From: a virus
DNA: 23,393 nucleotides
Reading direction: 5' to 3' (one strand)
Virus record (IMG/VR): IMGVR_UViG_3300022223_000026
Span: 1 to 23,393 of that record
A model generated the notes under the pieces. It saw only the letters and a list, made by a program, of their open reading frames with translations. It searched no databases and was not told where the DNA came from. Below, one piece after another: positions 7,689-15,657 of the stretch. The stretch's first letter is position 1. Each line of letters starts with the position of its first letter. Position numbers and translations under genes: made by a program.

Positions 7689-10600
7689 ATGGCTCAGACT
7701 TTAGAAGATATCTTTAAAGAAGTATACGGTACAGATAAACTACCTGCGCTTGACTCTGAGTTAGAGAGTAGCGCTGATGAAGTAGATCCTCGTGAACTAG
7801 AACCAACAAGCGTACAGTCTCTGTTCGATCTTATGGAAGGCAAGGACATAGAGAAAGAGGCTGTGACTGCATACGAAGGTAATGTAGATCCTGGTGAGAA
7901 GCTAAAGCAAGCAGACCTATTACAGCCACAGAACCTTAACACCATTCGTGAGTACATGATAGCTAAGAAGGGTGTAGACTACGAAGACATGGATGCAGAC
8001 AATGTAGTTGATGACTTTGTAGAGGACATGCGCTGGTTTAATACAAACACTATCTCTACTGCTGGCGAAGTAGTCTTTATGAATAGGGCCAACGAGCGCC
8101 AGAAGCAGGTCGCTGGTGAGGCTTACAAGCTTTACGATAGGCTGGGTAGCTTCTGGACTAATGATGGCCTGTACGGTAAGGCAGAGGGCATCTACGACTA
8201 CGTTACTGCTGCTGCTGCAGACCCGTCTAACTACATTGGTTTGATTACTGGTGGCTTAGCTAAGGCTGGTACTGTCACTATCGCACAGGGTGGTAAGCTT
8301 GCCATCAAGAAGGCTGCAGAGGAAGCTGCACAGAGAGCCGCTAAGAGTGGGGCTACTAAGCAAGCTGCACAGAAGGCAGGTACTGAAGCCGCTGAAGCTA
8401 CAGCTAAGAAGCTTGAGAAGATGGAAGTCAGTAACGCTGCAGCTAAGAAAGCTAAAGAAGTTGCAGTAGAGAACGCTAAGAAGTTAGTCGTAGCTAAACA
8501 GCAACAGGCTGCAGCTAAACTGGTTACTGCAGAGGCAGCTAAGAAGGGTAATCGTAATGCTCTGATAGCTACCGCTGTTACGGATGGAGCTATAGCTTAC
8601 TTTCAAGACGGTGCTATTCAAGACATATACATTGAAGCTAACTACCAAGACAAGTTCAACCGTATGCAGTCCCTGATGACTACAGCTATGGGTGGCTTGG
8701 TTGGTCCTGCAGCACAGTTTGGTTTTGGTAAACTAAAAGGTAAGTCAGGCTTTGAGGCGGGTGTAGAAACGCTGGACATAGCTAAACGTACTGGTCCTCT
8801 GGAAGACTTACTGCCTAGACTAAGTAAGAAGAACCAAGAGAGAGCTAAGAAAGCTGTACGTCAGGCATATGATTCGTGGAATAAAAAGGTAGCTCGTGGT
8901 GAGGCTAAGATCTCTGACAAGATTATGCCTGAGACTGTGTTCGCTGAGATCATTAATGGTGTTGACGGTAAGGGTGGCTTGACTCAGATAGCCATTGATG
9001 CTGGCATTAAGGTACGGAAGAAAGGCTCTACTGTATCTGACATCTTAACTAACATGGTTAAGTTCATGCCAGAAGAGGACTTCATTGAGATCTCTAAGAT
9101 GATTGAAGAGTCAACTATGGTTCCTCTTGGTGAGCACATAAACAATCCACTAGAACTGGGTGACATCCTAGCTAAGTCTATCAACGGGCTAGGCTCTTCG
9201 ATGTCTGTACTAGCTCACTCTAGAAACAGAATTAACAAAGCTACAGTAGCTGGCAATGACATACTCAATGCAGCAGTAGATGAGATTGACGCTAAGAAAG
9301 CAGAAGAAGTTACCATGCAGCGTTTAGGTTATGCACAGAATGTATGGAAGCGTTTGCTTGTATCGTCACCAGCTACAACTGCAGCTAACGTTGCTGGCTT
9401 TGGATCGTTTGCACTAGGACAGGCAGCGTCTGACTTGATGAGCTTTGGTATGGTAGGGGCTAAGGCTGTACTAACTAATAACGCAGACCTGTACAGACAA
9501 GCTAAGGTGTATAAGCGTATTCAGGGTCAGAAGATGAAGAACTTTGTAGACCCATTAACTACATATGATGCGTATATGAAACTACTAGATGCTAAGCCTG
9601 ACGTACAGAAGGTTCTATTTGAAACAGTAGGCGCTGGGGTTGAGCGTACAGCAGACCGCTTTGGCATTAACCCTAAGAGTAAGTTAGTCTTTGGTAAGTA
9701 TGGTGTAGAGAAAGTTGTTGGTGCAGCTAACGATCTAACAGGTGTACGAATCCAAGATAGCTTTACTAAGTCACAGATGTTTATGTCTGAGCTAGATAAG
9801 TACCTAGACTTGAAGCACAAGAAGACACTAGCTCAAGTGCTGGAAGAGGGTAGCTTAGAACTTATTGATGAAGAGGTCACAGGTCTAGCGCTAGATACAA
9901 CTATGAAGTCTGTGTTCGCTAAGGACTACACTACTAAGGATCAAGCCAGAGGTGTACGTGACATGGCTAAGTTAGTAGAGACATTCTCTGCTATTCCCGG
10001 CTTAGGTACAATACTTCCGTTTGGCAGATTTATGAACAACGTTGTTGCGTCAGCCTATCAGTGGGGTCCATTAGCATTTGCTGGTCCTGCTAGTAACATC
10101 TTCCGTAAGCAGAAAAGCTTAGGTAAGACTATGAAAGATAGAGAAGCATTTGGACGTGCTGCAGTAGGTACATCTGCACTGCTGTACGCTACACAAATAT
10201 CTGAGTCACAGGAAGAGCAGGGCTTAGGTACATATCAGCTTAGGAATGGTAGTACTATTGTTGACGTAGAGAATGTTTACCCTCTGTCGTACTTACTGGC
10301 TGCAGGTAAAGTACTTAGGTCTTCACTGAAGGGTGAACCTATTACACCTGAGATGCGAGAAGATCTAGGTAAGCAGTTAGCTGTAGGTCAGGTGGCTAAG
10401 GATGCACAGTTTGGTACAGACTTAGGTGCTACACTAGACTACTTCATGCCTATCGGTGGTGCTGAAATGGGCGGTGAAAGAACTAACATGTTCAGAGATC
10501 TGTACAACAGCTTCACTGATCCTGGAAAAGAATACGTTGATGGAGAGCAACCCGGTGTATTCAAACGTGCATATGAAATGGGTGAGGGTACAGCAGAAGC

Positions 10601-11345
10601 TGTAGGTAAACCTCTAGGTAACATTGTAGCTGGTGTGTTTAGACCGCTAGACCCTATCAATAAGCTGACTGGGTTTATGTTTGATGTTGATACTATCAAA
10701 GACCCACGTCAAGCTAGAGGCTACGCTAAGTTTAACCAGTCAGCTACACGTTACTTCGATAACATACTTGAGGCTATTGGTGGTGAGACAGAGAACATCA
10801 CAGGTGAGAGCCTACGTGTGGCGTCACGAGAGGGTGAGATCTACGATCCTAATCCGTTAGCTAGAATATTTGGCTTGAAGATTGTACCGGGCAGAACAGC
10901 TACAGAGAAGATGTACTCACTGTCTGGCATTAAGTCGTGGACTAAAGACCAGCGCTCTAACATACCAGCATACGATAGGATCTTCAATGAGACTATGGCT
11001 CCTATTCTAGAGCGCCGTATGGGGCTACTGCTTAACAATCCAAAGTTTAAGAAGCTTAACATCACAGACAAGCGTAGTCGTATCAATAAAGAAGTACAAA
11101 CTATTCGCTCAATGGTTCGTGATACTGTAGAGATTACATCAACAGGTCAGGACTACCTGCAGGTGCTACGTAAGAAAGCACTGAGTAATGGTACGTCTGA
11201 GCAACGAGCACAAGCTATGCGTCAGATGCGTGAGGATGGCATCAAAGCTAACATAAAAGATTTTAACTGGGATGAGCTAAGGATCTTCAACGCTAAGATA
11301 GACCTACAGAAACTCAGGGCACAACCCTACTCAGCCATAGAGTAA
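7689..11345 (+). CDS. Very large internal/ejection virion protein (1218 aa, gp16-like by position)
   Basis: The N-terminal ~180 residues are acidic and helical. A Gly/Ala/Ile patch at about 183-200 precedes a striking Ala/Lys-rich helical stretch at about 204-287 made of repeated Ala-Ala-Lys-Lys patterns. Further small-residue hydrophobic segments follow, including about 290-304 and 329-345, and then a long mixed region with further hydrophobic, Gly/Ala-rich patches around residues 560-600 and 760-810. The basic C-terminal third ends Ser-Ala-Ile-Glu. There is no lytic motif here; that activity sits on the separate lysozyme-domain protein. As the last and largest gene of the structural arm it fits a T7 gp16-like channel protein injected with DNA; this is inference from size and order. 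The gene starts one base after the upstream stop and ends just before the terminator. Confidence 0.8.
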   Translation: MAQTLEDIFKEVYGTDKLPALDSELESSADEVDPRELEPTSVQSLFDLMEGKDIEKEAVTAYEGNVDPGEKLKQADLLQPQNLNTIREYMIAKKGVDYEDMDADNVVDDFVEDMRWFNTNTISTAGEVVFMNRANERQKQVAGEAYKLYDRLGSFWTNDGLYGKAEGIYDYVTAAAADPSNYIGLITGGLAKAGTVTIAQGGKLAIKKAAEEAAQRAAKSGATKQAAQKAGTEAAEATAKKLEKMEVSNAAAKKAKEVAVENAKKLVVAKQQQAAAKLVTAEAAKKGNRNALIATAVTDGAIAYFQDGAIQDIYIEANYQDKFNRMQSLMTTAMGGLVGPAAQFGFGKLKGKSGFEAGVETLDIAKRTGPLEDLLPRLSKKNQERAKKAVRQAYDSWNKKVARGEAKISDKIMPETVFAEIINGVDGKGGLTQIAIDAGIKVRKKGSTVSDILTNMVKFMPEEDFIEISKMIEESTMVPLGEHINNPLELGDILAKSINGLGSSMSVLAHSRNRINKATVAGNDILNAAVDEIDAKKAEEVTMQRLGYAQNVWKRLLVSSPATTAANVAGFGSFALGQAASDLMSFGMVGAKAVLTNNADLYRQAKVYKRIQGQKMKNFVDPLTTYDAYMKLLDAKPDVQKVLFETVGAGVERTADRFGINPKSKLVFGKYGVEKVVGAANDLTGVRIQDSFTKSQMFMSELDKYLDLKHKKTLAQVLEEGSLELIDEEVTGLALDTTMKSVFAKDYTTKDQARGVRDMAKLVETFSAIPGLGTILPFGRFMNNVVASAYQWGPLAFAGPASNIFRKQKSLGKTMKDREAFGRAAVGTSALLYATQISESQEEQGLGTYQLRNGSTIVDVENVYPLSYLLAAGKVLRSSLKGEPITPEMREDLGKQLAVGQVAKDAQFGTDLGATLDYFMPIGGAEMGGERTNMFRDLYNSFTDPGKEYVDGEQPGVFKRAYEMGEGTAEAVGKPLGNIVAGVFRPLDPINKLTGFMFDVDTIKDPRQARGYAKFNQSATRYFDNILEAIGGETENITGESLRVASREGEIYDPNPLARIFGLKIVPGRTATEKMYSLSGIKSWTKDQRSNIPAYDRIFNETMAPILERRMGLLLNNPKFKKLNITDKRSRINKEVQTIRSMVRDTVEITSTGQDYLQVLRKKALSNGTSEQRAQAMRQMREDGIKANIKDFNWDELRIFNAKIDLQKLRAQPYSAIE

Positions 11346-11377
11346 AAGAAGAGGGAGCAACTAAGCTCCCTTTTTTT
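11346..11377. terminator. Rho-independent, possibly bidirectional terminator between converging arms
   Basis: The stem GGGAGC at 11353-11358 pairs with GCTCCC at 11365-11370 around a six-base loop and is followed by seven T (11371-11377). A/G-T pairs can extend the stem outwards. It lies directly after the last + strand gene. On the - strand the hairpin is followed by a less perfect T-rich stretch (TCTTCTTTTAC), so it may stop transcripts from both arms. Confidence 0.88.
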
Positions 11378-11585
11378 ATTTCAATCCATATTGTTCTGCA
11401 GCAAACCTAGCTATCAGTGTTACATCGTCTAGCCTTTCCTTTGCTCTATCCTTATGGCGAGACTCATACAAGTTAGCGTCTATGTGTTTATGCGCTGGTA
11501 TAAGTAGCGTGACTAATTGATCGTAGAACTTTTCTTGTTTAGCTTTTGTGAGCCTTAAGGCTTCTTGTTCCAAGCTGTTATTCAT
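11376..11585 (-). CDS. Small helical protein of 69 aa, last gene of the replication arm (possible Acb2/Tad1-type hairpin)
   Basis: The ATG at 11585 overlaps the phoH stop as ATGA and has an AAGGA seven bases upstream, so it is preferred over an upstream start at 11615. The 69 residues are charged and fully helical in appearance. They would form a helix-turn-helix hairpin: residues about 1-40, then Glu-Ser-Arg, then a helix reading Asp-Arg-Ala-Lys-Glu-Arg-Leu-Asp-Asp-Val. The spacing Tyr-(20 residues)-Ser-Arg followed by Ala, Leu-Asp-Asp and Ala-x-x-Ala resembles the pattern I remember for the Acb2/Tad1 hairpin domain that sequesters cyclic nucleotides made by CBASS or Thoeris defence. This is a remembered pattern without an alignment, so the function stays hypothetical. 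The gene itself is well supported. Confidence 0.75.
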   Translation of the reverse strand: MNNSLEQEALRLTKAKQEKFYDQLVTLLIPAHKHIDANLYESRHKDRAKERLDDVTLIARFAAEQYGLK

Positions 11586-12289
11586 AAGTTTTCCTTCATA
11601 AAGACTTTGACCCACTCAGCACAGATGTCACTACGTATAATGTCATCCACACCAAACTCAATGATAGGCACGGGCAGCATGTACTTCTTAGCTAGATGTA
11701 TCACTTTAGATAAACCGTCTGCTTCTTTTAAGTCTGACTGCTGTACGTCACCATTGAGAACTATTGTACTGTTTTCACCTACTCTTGTCAACAGCATCTT
11801 TAACTCATGGGTTGTAATGTTCTGTGTCTCATCAACTATAATAAAGCTATCATCAAAGCTACGCCCACGCATCAACGCTAGTGGGGCCATCTCTATGTTA
11901 CCATTCTTTATAGCTGTGTCTACACTGCCCTTACCTAAGTGTTTCTCTAACACGTCAAGCACAGGCAAAGCCCACGGGTAAGTCTTCTCTTCTAAGCTAC
12001 CGGGTAGATAGCCTAAGTCTTTACCTACAGCTACATGTGGTCTAGTGATAACTATCTTGTCGATCTTCTTTAAGATGTACAAGTCAGCAGCGTAGGTAGC
12101 TGTAACGTATGTCTTACCTGTACCCGCTGGACCTAGCACAAAGACTTGTGAGTGTTCCTTCAGGGCATCTAGGAACAACTTCTGTGTGTTTGTTCTAGGT
12201 ACTAGCCCTGAAGTATTCTTTTGTTCGGCGTTCTTATAGTTTGTCTTTCGACGGGTGCGCCGTTGCTTAACTGGTATTACATTATCCAT
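11582..12289 (-). CDS. phoH: PhoH-like P-loop ATPase
   Basis: The 235-residue protein has the PhoH core. Walker A Gly-Pro-Ala-Gly-Thr-Gly-Lys-Thr is at 53-60, a Thr-Arg-Pro motif at 82-84, a Gly-Tyr-Leu-Pro-Gly motif at 93-97, and Walker B Phe-Ile-Ile-Val-Asp-Glu-Thr-Gln-Asn at 149-157. The first ~30 residues are basic. PhoH proteins are cytosolic ATPases, often found in marine phages and often linked to phosphate starvation or RNA handling; what they do in infection is not settled. The gene overlaps endonuclease VII by eight bases upstream and the 69-aa gene by four bases downstream, so it is in the same transcript. Confidence 0.95.
   Translation of the reverse strand: MDNVIPVKQRRTRRKTNYKNAEQKNTSGLVPRTNTQKLFLDALKEHSQVFVLGPAGTGKTYVTATYAADLYILKKIDKIVITRPHVAVGKDLGYLPGSLEEKTYPWALPVLDVLEKHLGKGSVDTAIKNGNIEMAPLALMRGRSFDDSFIIVDETQNITTHELKMLLTRVGENSTIVLNGDVQQSDLKEADGLSKVIHLAKKYMLPVPIIEFGVDDIIRSDICAEWVKVFMKENL
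11763..11791 (-). promoter_or_regulatory. Possible internal sigma-70 promoter inside phoH
   Basis: Read on the - strand, TTGACA (11791-11786) is followed by a 17-base spacer and TACAAT (11768-11763). That is 11 of 12 consensus bases at ideal spacing. A start near 11756 would feed the 69-aa gene. It lies wholly in coding sequence, where TTGACA encodes Leu-Thr of the ATPase, so chance is quite possible. Confidence 0.3.
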
Positions 12290-12668
12290 AATGTTTCTTT
12301 AAGTACTCCACTGCATTGTTTAACCCTTCAACTGTGTCACCTAAATGTCCTATCCCTACGTTACATCCATTACAGATCCACCCTCTAAACTTTAAAGTCT
12401 TGTGACAGTGATCTAATATTAGAGCATCTTCCGCACCACAACAGTCACATCTATCTGGCATAGGAGAAGCCACAGCTTTTAACGTATCTCTGGTTTGTCT
12501 CTGTGTCTCCTTGCAACCCTTACAGACTTTAGAGTATGATGGTATGTTATCTTTTTTATAACACTGTATGTGAAAGCCTACTATAGGTTTAACTTCTTTG
12601 CAGACTTTACATTGTTTAGTTTCTTCTGTATCATCATAAGGTAGGGATGAGAACATTTGTAATTGCAT
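12282..12668 (-). CDS. Recombination endonuclease VII family protein with extra N-terminal zinc ribbon
   Basis: The 128-residue protein ends in the endonuclease VII fold: Cys74/Cys77, Leu-Asp-His-Cys-His at 85-89, Cys99-x2-Cys102-Asn103, and an Asp-Thr-Val-Glu-Gly-Leu segment at 111-116. In the T4 enzyme the Asp-His pair and the Asn after the second cysteine pair bind metal and cleave branched DNA, while the four cysteines bind zinc. A second cysteine set (20/23 and 49/52) forms a separate zinc ribbon at the N terminus. The protein probably resolves branched replication products before packaging, or acts as a small HNH-like nickase. The genome therefore carries two junction-cutting nucleases, this one and endonuclease I. 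Confidence 0.88.
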   Translation of the reverse strand: MQLQMFSSLPYDDTEETKQCKVCKEVKPIVGFHIQCYKKDNIPSYSKVCKGCKETQRQTRDTLKAVASPMPDRCDCCGAEDALILDHCHKTLKFRGWICNGCNVGIGHLGDTVEGLNNAVEYLKKHYG

Positions 12669-12856
12669 TATGCACTTTCTGGTACTTGGAAACAGTATGT
12701 GTTAGCTGATGATTCTGGAGTAGGTCTAGTACTCATAAGACGCTCTTCCATTTCGGTAGCTAGTTGATTACAGGACTTAACATCCATAAACAAACCATCA
12801 AAAGATTGAACCTTAATCTTACCTTCAAACATCATTATGAGTACTAGAACATACAT
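12668..12856 (-). CDS. Small protein of unknown function (62 aa)
   Basis: The 62-residue frame begins with a short hydrophobic run, Tyr-Val-Leu-Val-Leu-Ile-Met-Met, and then becomes polar with two cysteines. Its stop overlaps the endonuclease VII start as TAATG, and its start lies one base after the stop of the 39-aa gene, so it is embedded in translationally coupled genes. A GAGG lies about 12 bases upstream of the ATG at 12856. I do not recognise it. Confidence 0.65.
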   Translation of the reverse strand: MYVLVLIMMFEGKIKVQSFDGLFMDVKSCNQLATEMEERLMSTRPTPESSANTYCFQVPESA

Positions 12857-12857
12857 C

Positions 12858-12977
12858 TTAGAACCAGCCTCTTACTTGATCAACCAGCGCTGGGCCATGC
12901 TCAGATGCAAGGCTGATAACCTCACCAATGGCTACCATACCAATAGTTGCTACTGCCATAAATTCAATACCTGTCAT
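12858..12977 (-). CDS. Tiny hydrophobic protein (39 aa)
   Basis: An ATG at 12977 preceded by AAAGGAG (seven bases upstream) opens a 39-codon frame ending TAA at 12858. It fills the gap between glutaredoxin and the 62-aa gene, with one base on each side, which is exactly operon-like. The product is mostly hydrophobic in residues 5-22 (Met, Ala, Val, Ile, Gly) and ends in Arg-Gly-Trp-Phe. That suggests a membrane-associated or amphipathic peptide. I do not recognise it. Confidence 0.7.
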   Translation of the reverse strand: MTGIEFMAVATIGMVAIGEVISLASEHGPALVDQVRGWF

Positions 12978-12978
12978 G

Positions 12979-13209
12979 TTATTCTCCTTTCAAGAGAGTT
13001 TTAAGTTGAGTATAACCACCTATGTGATTACCTTCCTGATCCCATATCTGGGGTACAGTCTTTATACCAGACTTTTTAAATAAGTCAAGTACCCACTTTG
13101 AGTCGTTGAGAGAATAGTACTGTACTTCAATACGATTATCTCTCAGTAGACCCATAGCATTAGAGCAGTGAGGGCAGTCAACCCGCCCCACTAATGTGTA
13201 TATACTCAT
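12979..13209 (-). CDS. Glutaredoxin/NrdH-like redoxin
   Basis: The 76-residue protein has the redox centre Cys12-Pro-His-Cys15, the cis-proline motif Thr51-Val52-Pro53 and Gly64-Gly65-Tyr66, all standard for glutaredoxins. It is near the minimal domain size. Its start overlaps the RNR stop by four bases (ATGA). It is therefore the likely electron donor that re-reduces the reductase C-terminal cysteine pair during dNTP synthesis. Whether reducing power comes from glutathione or thioredoxin reductase cannot be read from sequence. Confidence 0.93.
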   Translation of the reverse strand: MSIYTLVGRVDCPHCSNAMGLLRDNRIEVQYYSLNDSKWVLDLFKKSGIKTVPQIWDQEGNHIGGYTQLKTLLKGE

Positions 13210-15101
13210 GTTAGATCCACTATCTCACAAGTGTCACCCGTACACGCCATAGTCTGACTACCTGCAGTATTGTCTTCATCTTCATACTGCGTAAGCTCTG
13301 ACCAGTCAATGTTGTTAGGCATCTCTTGTAACAGATCTATGTACTCTTCTTTCGTACAATCCTGGTATGGTGCTTGCTGATATGTATGATCTGAGTGTGG
13401 CAAGAAAGACACACCTGACATCTCATCAAAGTGTTCATGCACAAAGGCACCTACATGCAGCCACTCATGGTCACGCACTGAGATCGTCACGCTAGGCTTA
13501 TGCTCACACCATGAACGTTGGTACGTTAGCCATGTCTGTAGCTGCTCAATGGCTGTCATGTCGTTACGTGTAACAGCTTTATCAGGAGACTTAACTGGGA
13601 AGCTAAACACTGTAGTAGTGTCACCCTTCATAACGCATGGCTCATTAGGTACACCCTTGTCTTTCATGAACTGCGTTAGCGGATCTTTATTATCACCACG
13701 CACAGTACGGATATAATAGGGACTGTGGCGAGCATGTATGCCAGAGGCACTATCCACCAGTTGCGAGACTGTGCCCGATGGTTTGACACATGTAATCGCA
13801 GCAGATACAGGTATATTAAGACGGTCAGCCCATTCAGTATTAGTAGATACAGCGATCCCACGAAGATATTCAAGAGTCTTCTCCAAGCCTTTATTCTTAT
13901 GAGTCATCAGAGGATTGTCCATTATTCCCGTAAGTGACACACCAAGCAAGCGCTCCTCTTCTGTGTTGTTCGTCCACACCTTACGCAGGTAGGGGAACTT
14001 TGTGTATGAGGACTGAATGGTTCCCAGAATCGTAGCCAGTTTAACTTTTCTAGCAAGGTCTTCCACAGTATCCGTAGCACGTACAACTACCTCTGTTAAA
14101 TTACAAAACTGATATGGGCGCAGGATGATTTCGCTGCAGGGGTTAGTACCAAAGTCGTAGTTACTATCCCTTCGGTTATACTTCTCAGCTTGCTTCTTGC
14201 TTGCTTGCCGATTGAATACACCACGCTCACCTGACTTGCTCTCTACCAGTGACTGCCACTCACGCATGAACGTTTCCATGTCTGGCTTCTCAGTGTAACA
14301 CACAGAGTTATTAGCTAATGCTCTCCACGCTGCAGTCTCCCACCACTGACCTGACTTAGCGTGACGCATACGGTCATCACTGAGGTTAGACAGAGAGATC
14401 ATAGCACTACGGCGTACACCACCTACTACTACGATCTGACCAATGAAGCACATCAAGTCATGGCACTCTACGCTGCTTAACTTTCTTCCTTGTGCATTCT
14501 TGAAAGTTGTGATAGCAAAGTTAAACAGTTCTACTAGAGGCGCTGGGCCACTAGCTCTACCACCAAACGTCTTAAGCCTAGCACCTGCAGGACGTACACG
14601 AGACACATCCCACTTAGGGATCTCACCAGCCCAGAGGAGTGCAAGAACTTGACGGAACGCCTTAGCCCAACCTTCCTTACTGTCTTTGACAACGACAACG
14701 GTATCACTGTCGAACAACTCAGGTACTTCAGGGAGCTTACTAACGTACTGCCTCTCGACGCTGAACCCGACACCAGTACCACACAAGAGGATGTACATAG
14801 CCTCATCGAAGGACTTAGGGTCATCTACGGGTAGGTAGCTACAGTTATACCCAGCAGTGTTATCTCTGTCAAGCGCTGGGCCAGCAGTCATTAGTGCTCG
14901 CATAGAGGGCATGACTTCTAGATTCAAGATGGCGTTGTGTATTTCATCTGTCGTAGCTTGATCTACTTTGTTGTCTACTAAGTTAAGTATGTAGCGCCCT
15001 ACGGTATCGCCCCAGTTCTCACGCCCTTCACCATCATAGTACTTGGCGTATCGTGATAGAGCAATGAAGCTCTGATAGTCTGTCGGTAAGTAGTTGCTCA
15101 T
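13206..15101 (-). CDS. Class II (adenosylcobalamin-dependent) monomeric ribonucleotide reductase
   Basis: The 631-residue enzyme shows the features of monomeric B12-dependent ribonucleotide reductase. Active-site Asn320-Pro321-Cys322-Ser323-Glu324 carries the thiyl-radical Cys and catalytic Glu. The redox pair is Cys87 (Tyr-Asn-Cys-Ser) and Cys333 (Gln-Phe-Cys-Asn). A Lys-Pro-Ser-Gly-Thr-Val loop is at 440-445, and the C-terminal shuttle pair is Cys620/Cys625. No small subunit gene is nearby, as expected for this class. It converts ribonucleotides to deoxyribonucleotides in the cytosol without oxygen but needs cobalamin, which the host must make or import. It follows MazG with a TAATG overlap and precedes its glutaredoxin with ATGA. 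Cobaviruses are named for such an enzyme. Confidence 0.95.
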   Translation of the reverse strand: MSNYLPTDYQSFIALSRYAKYYDGEGRENWGDTVGRYILNLVDNKVDQATTDEIHNAILNLEVMPSMRALMTAGPALDRDNTAGYNCSYLPVDDPKSFDEAMYILLCGTGVGFSVERQYVSKLPEVPELFDSDTVVVVKDSKEGWAKAFRQVLALLWAGEIPKWDVSRVRPAGARLKTFGGRASGPAPLVELFNFAITTFKNAQGRKLSSVECHDLMCFIGQIVVVGGVRRSAMISLSNLSDDRMRHAKSGQWWETAAWRALANNSVCYTEKPDMETFMREWQSLVESKSGERGVFNRQASKKQAEKYNRRDSNYDFGTNPCSEIILRPYQFCNLTEVVVRATDTVEDLARKVKLATILGTIQSSYTKFPYLRKVWTNNTEEERLLGVSLTGIMDNPLMTHKNKGLEKTLEYLRGIAVSTNTEWADRLNIPVSAAITCVKPSGTVSQLVDSASGIHARHSPYYIRTVRGDNKDPLTQFMKDKGVPNEPCVMKGDTTTVFSFPVKSPDKAVTRNDMTAIEQLQTWLTYQRSWCEHKPSVTISVRDHEWLHVGAFVHEHFDEMSGVSFLPHSDHTYQQAPYQDCTKEEYIDLLQEMPNNIDWSELTQYEDEDNTAGSQTMACTGDTCEIVDLT

Positions 15102-15487
15102 TATCTGTTGTCTCCTGATCCCTTAAGTTTACCACGCTGTTCTCTGTCATTCAGCTTAGCCATATTCATTTCCATAGTCTTACGTAAGTTACCACCAAAG
15201 ATGTTAGACAGTGCGGTAACGTAGAACAATACATCACCTAACTCTTTGAGTACTTCTTCATCAGAGAACTTAGAGCTATCACGAAATAGTTTCTTGATCT
15301 TCTCTGCTACTTCACCTGCCTCACCTGTTAAGCCTAGCGTGTTCTCTACTAAACGATCACGGCCTTTAGTGAATACCTTATCCTCTACAAACTGACTATA
15401 GAAACGTATTGGATCTGTGTCATAGTCAGAACTATTTTGAAACATCTCAAAGTATCCGAATGCTTCTAGGTCTGTCTCATTAATCAT
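15101..15487 (-). CDS. mazG: MazG-like nucleoside triphosphate pyrophosphohydrolase
   Basis: The 128-residue protein has the all-alpha NTP-PPase metal-binding signature: Glu56-Ala-Gly-Glu59 on one helix and Glu82-Leu-Gly-Asp85 on the next, followed by Val-Leu-Phe-Tyr. Family members hydrolyse NTPs or dNTPs to monophosphates. Phage copies are proposed to feed nucleotide recycling or alter host stringent signalling, though this is debated. The first ~45 residues are an extension before the core. It overlaps the upstream small gene by ATGA and the RNR gene by TAATG, which supports a nucleotide-supply role. Confidence 0.9.
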   Translation of the reverse strand: MINETDLEAFGYFEMFQNSSDYDTDPIRFYSQFVEDKVFTKGRDRLVENTLGLTGEAGEVAEKIKKLFRDSSKFSDEEVLKELGDVLFYVTALSNIFGGNLRKTMEMNMAKLNDREQRGKLKGSGDNR

Positions 15488-15657
15488 GGGCGTTCCTTTA
15501 CATATAAGTTTTCTACTTCGACATCATCAGTATCATAAAACGTATCAACTATCAAGTCGTATACATCTTCACTGTGTGACCTGTCATCTGACGATAGTAT
15601 GTTATTGTTCTTATCTACCGCCATCACAAATGTAACACTGAATCTTTTATCCTTCAT
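15484..15657 (-). CDS. Small protein of unknown function (57 aa)
   Basis: I place the start at the ATG at 15657, which overlaps the DUF3310 stop as ATGA and has a GGAG eight bases upstream. An upstream start at 15675 is not needed. The protein begins Met-Lys-Asp-Lys-Arg-Phe, looks like a short beta strand set followed by a helix, and is acidic with several Asp pairs. I do not recognise it. Confidence 0.7.
   Translation of the reverse strand: MKDKRFSVTFVMAVDKNNNILSSDDRSHSEDVYDLIVDTFYDTDDVEVENLYVKERP

Noticed and set aside
11565-11981. A 138-codon frame on the + strand opposite phoH.
   Set aside because: It is antisense to a certain PhoH gene and has no recognisable motif. It also lies downstream of the + strand terminator.
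13676-13873. A 65-codon frame inside the RNR gene (same strand, +1 frame) that reads as a two-helix membrane protein with a GGAG before a TTG start.
   Set aside because: It depends on a rare TTG start and lies over the most conserved RNR loop, where the +1 frame is dictated by the enzyme. It lacks a distinctive motif like the lipobox of the polymerase-embedded frame. Conservation of the frame in relatives could reopen it.
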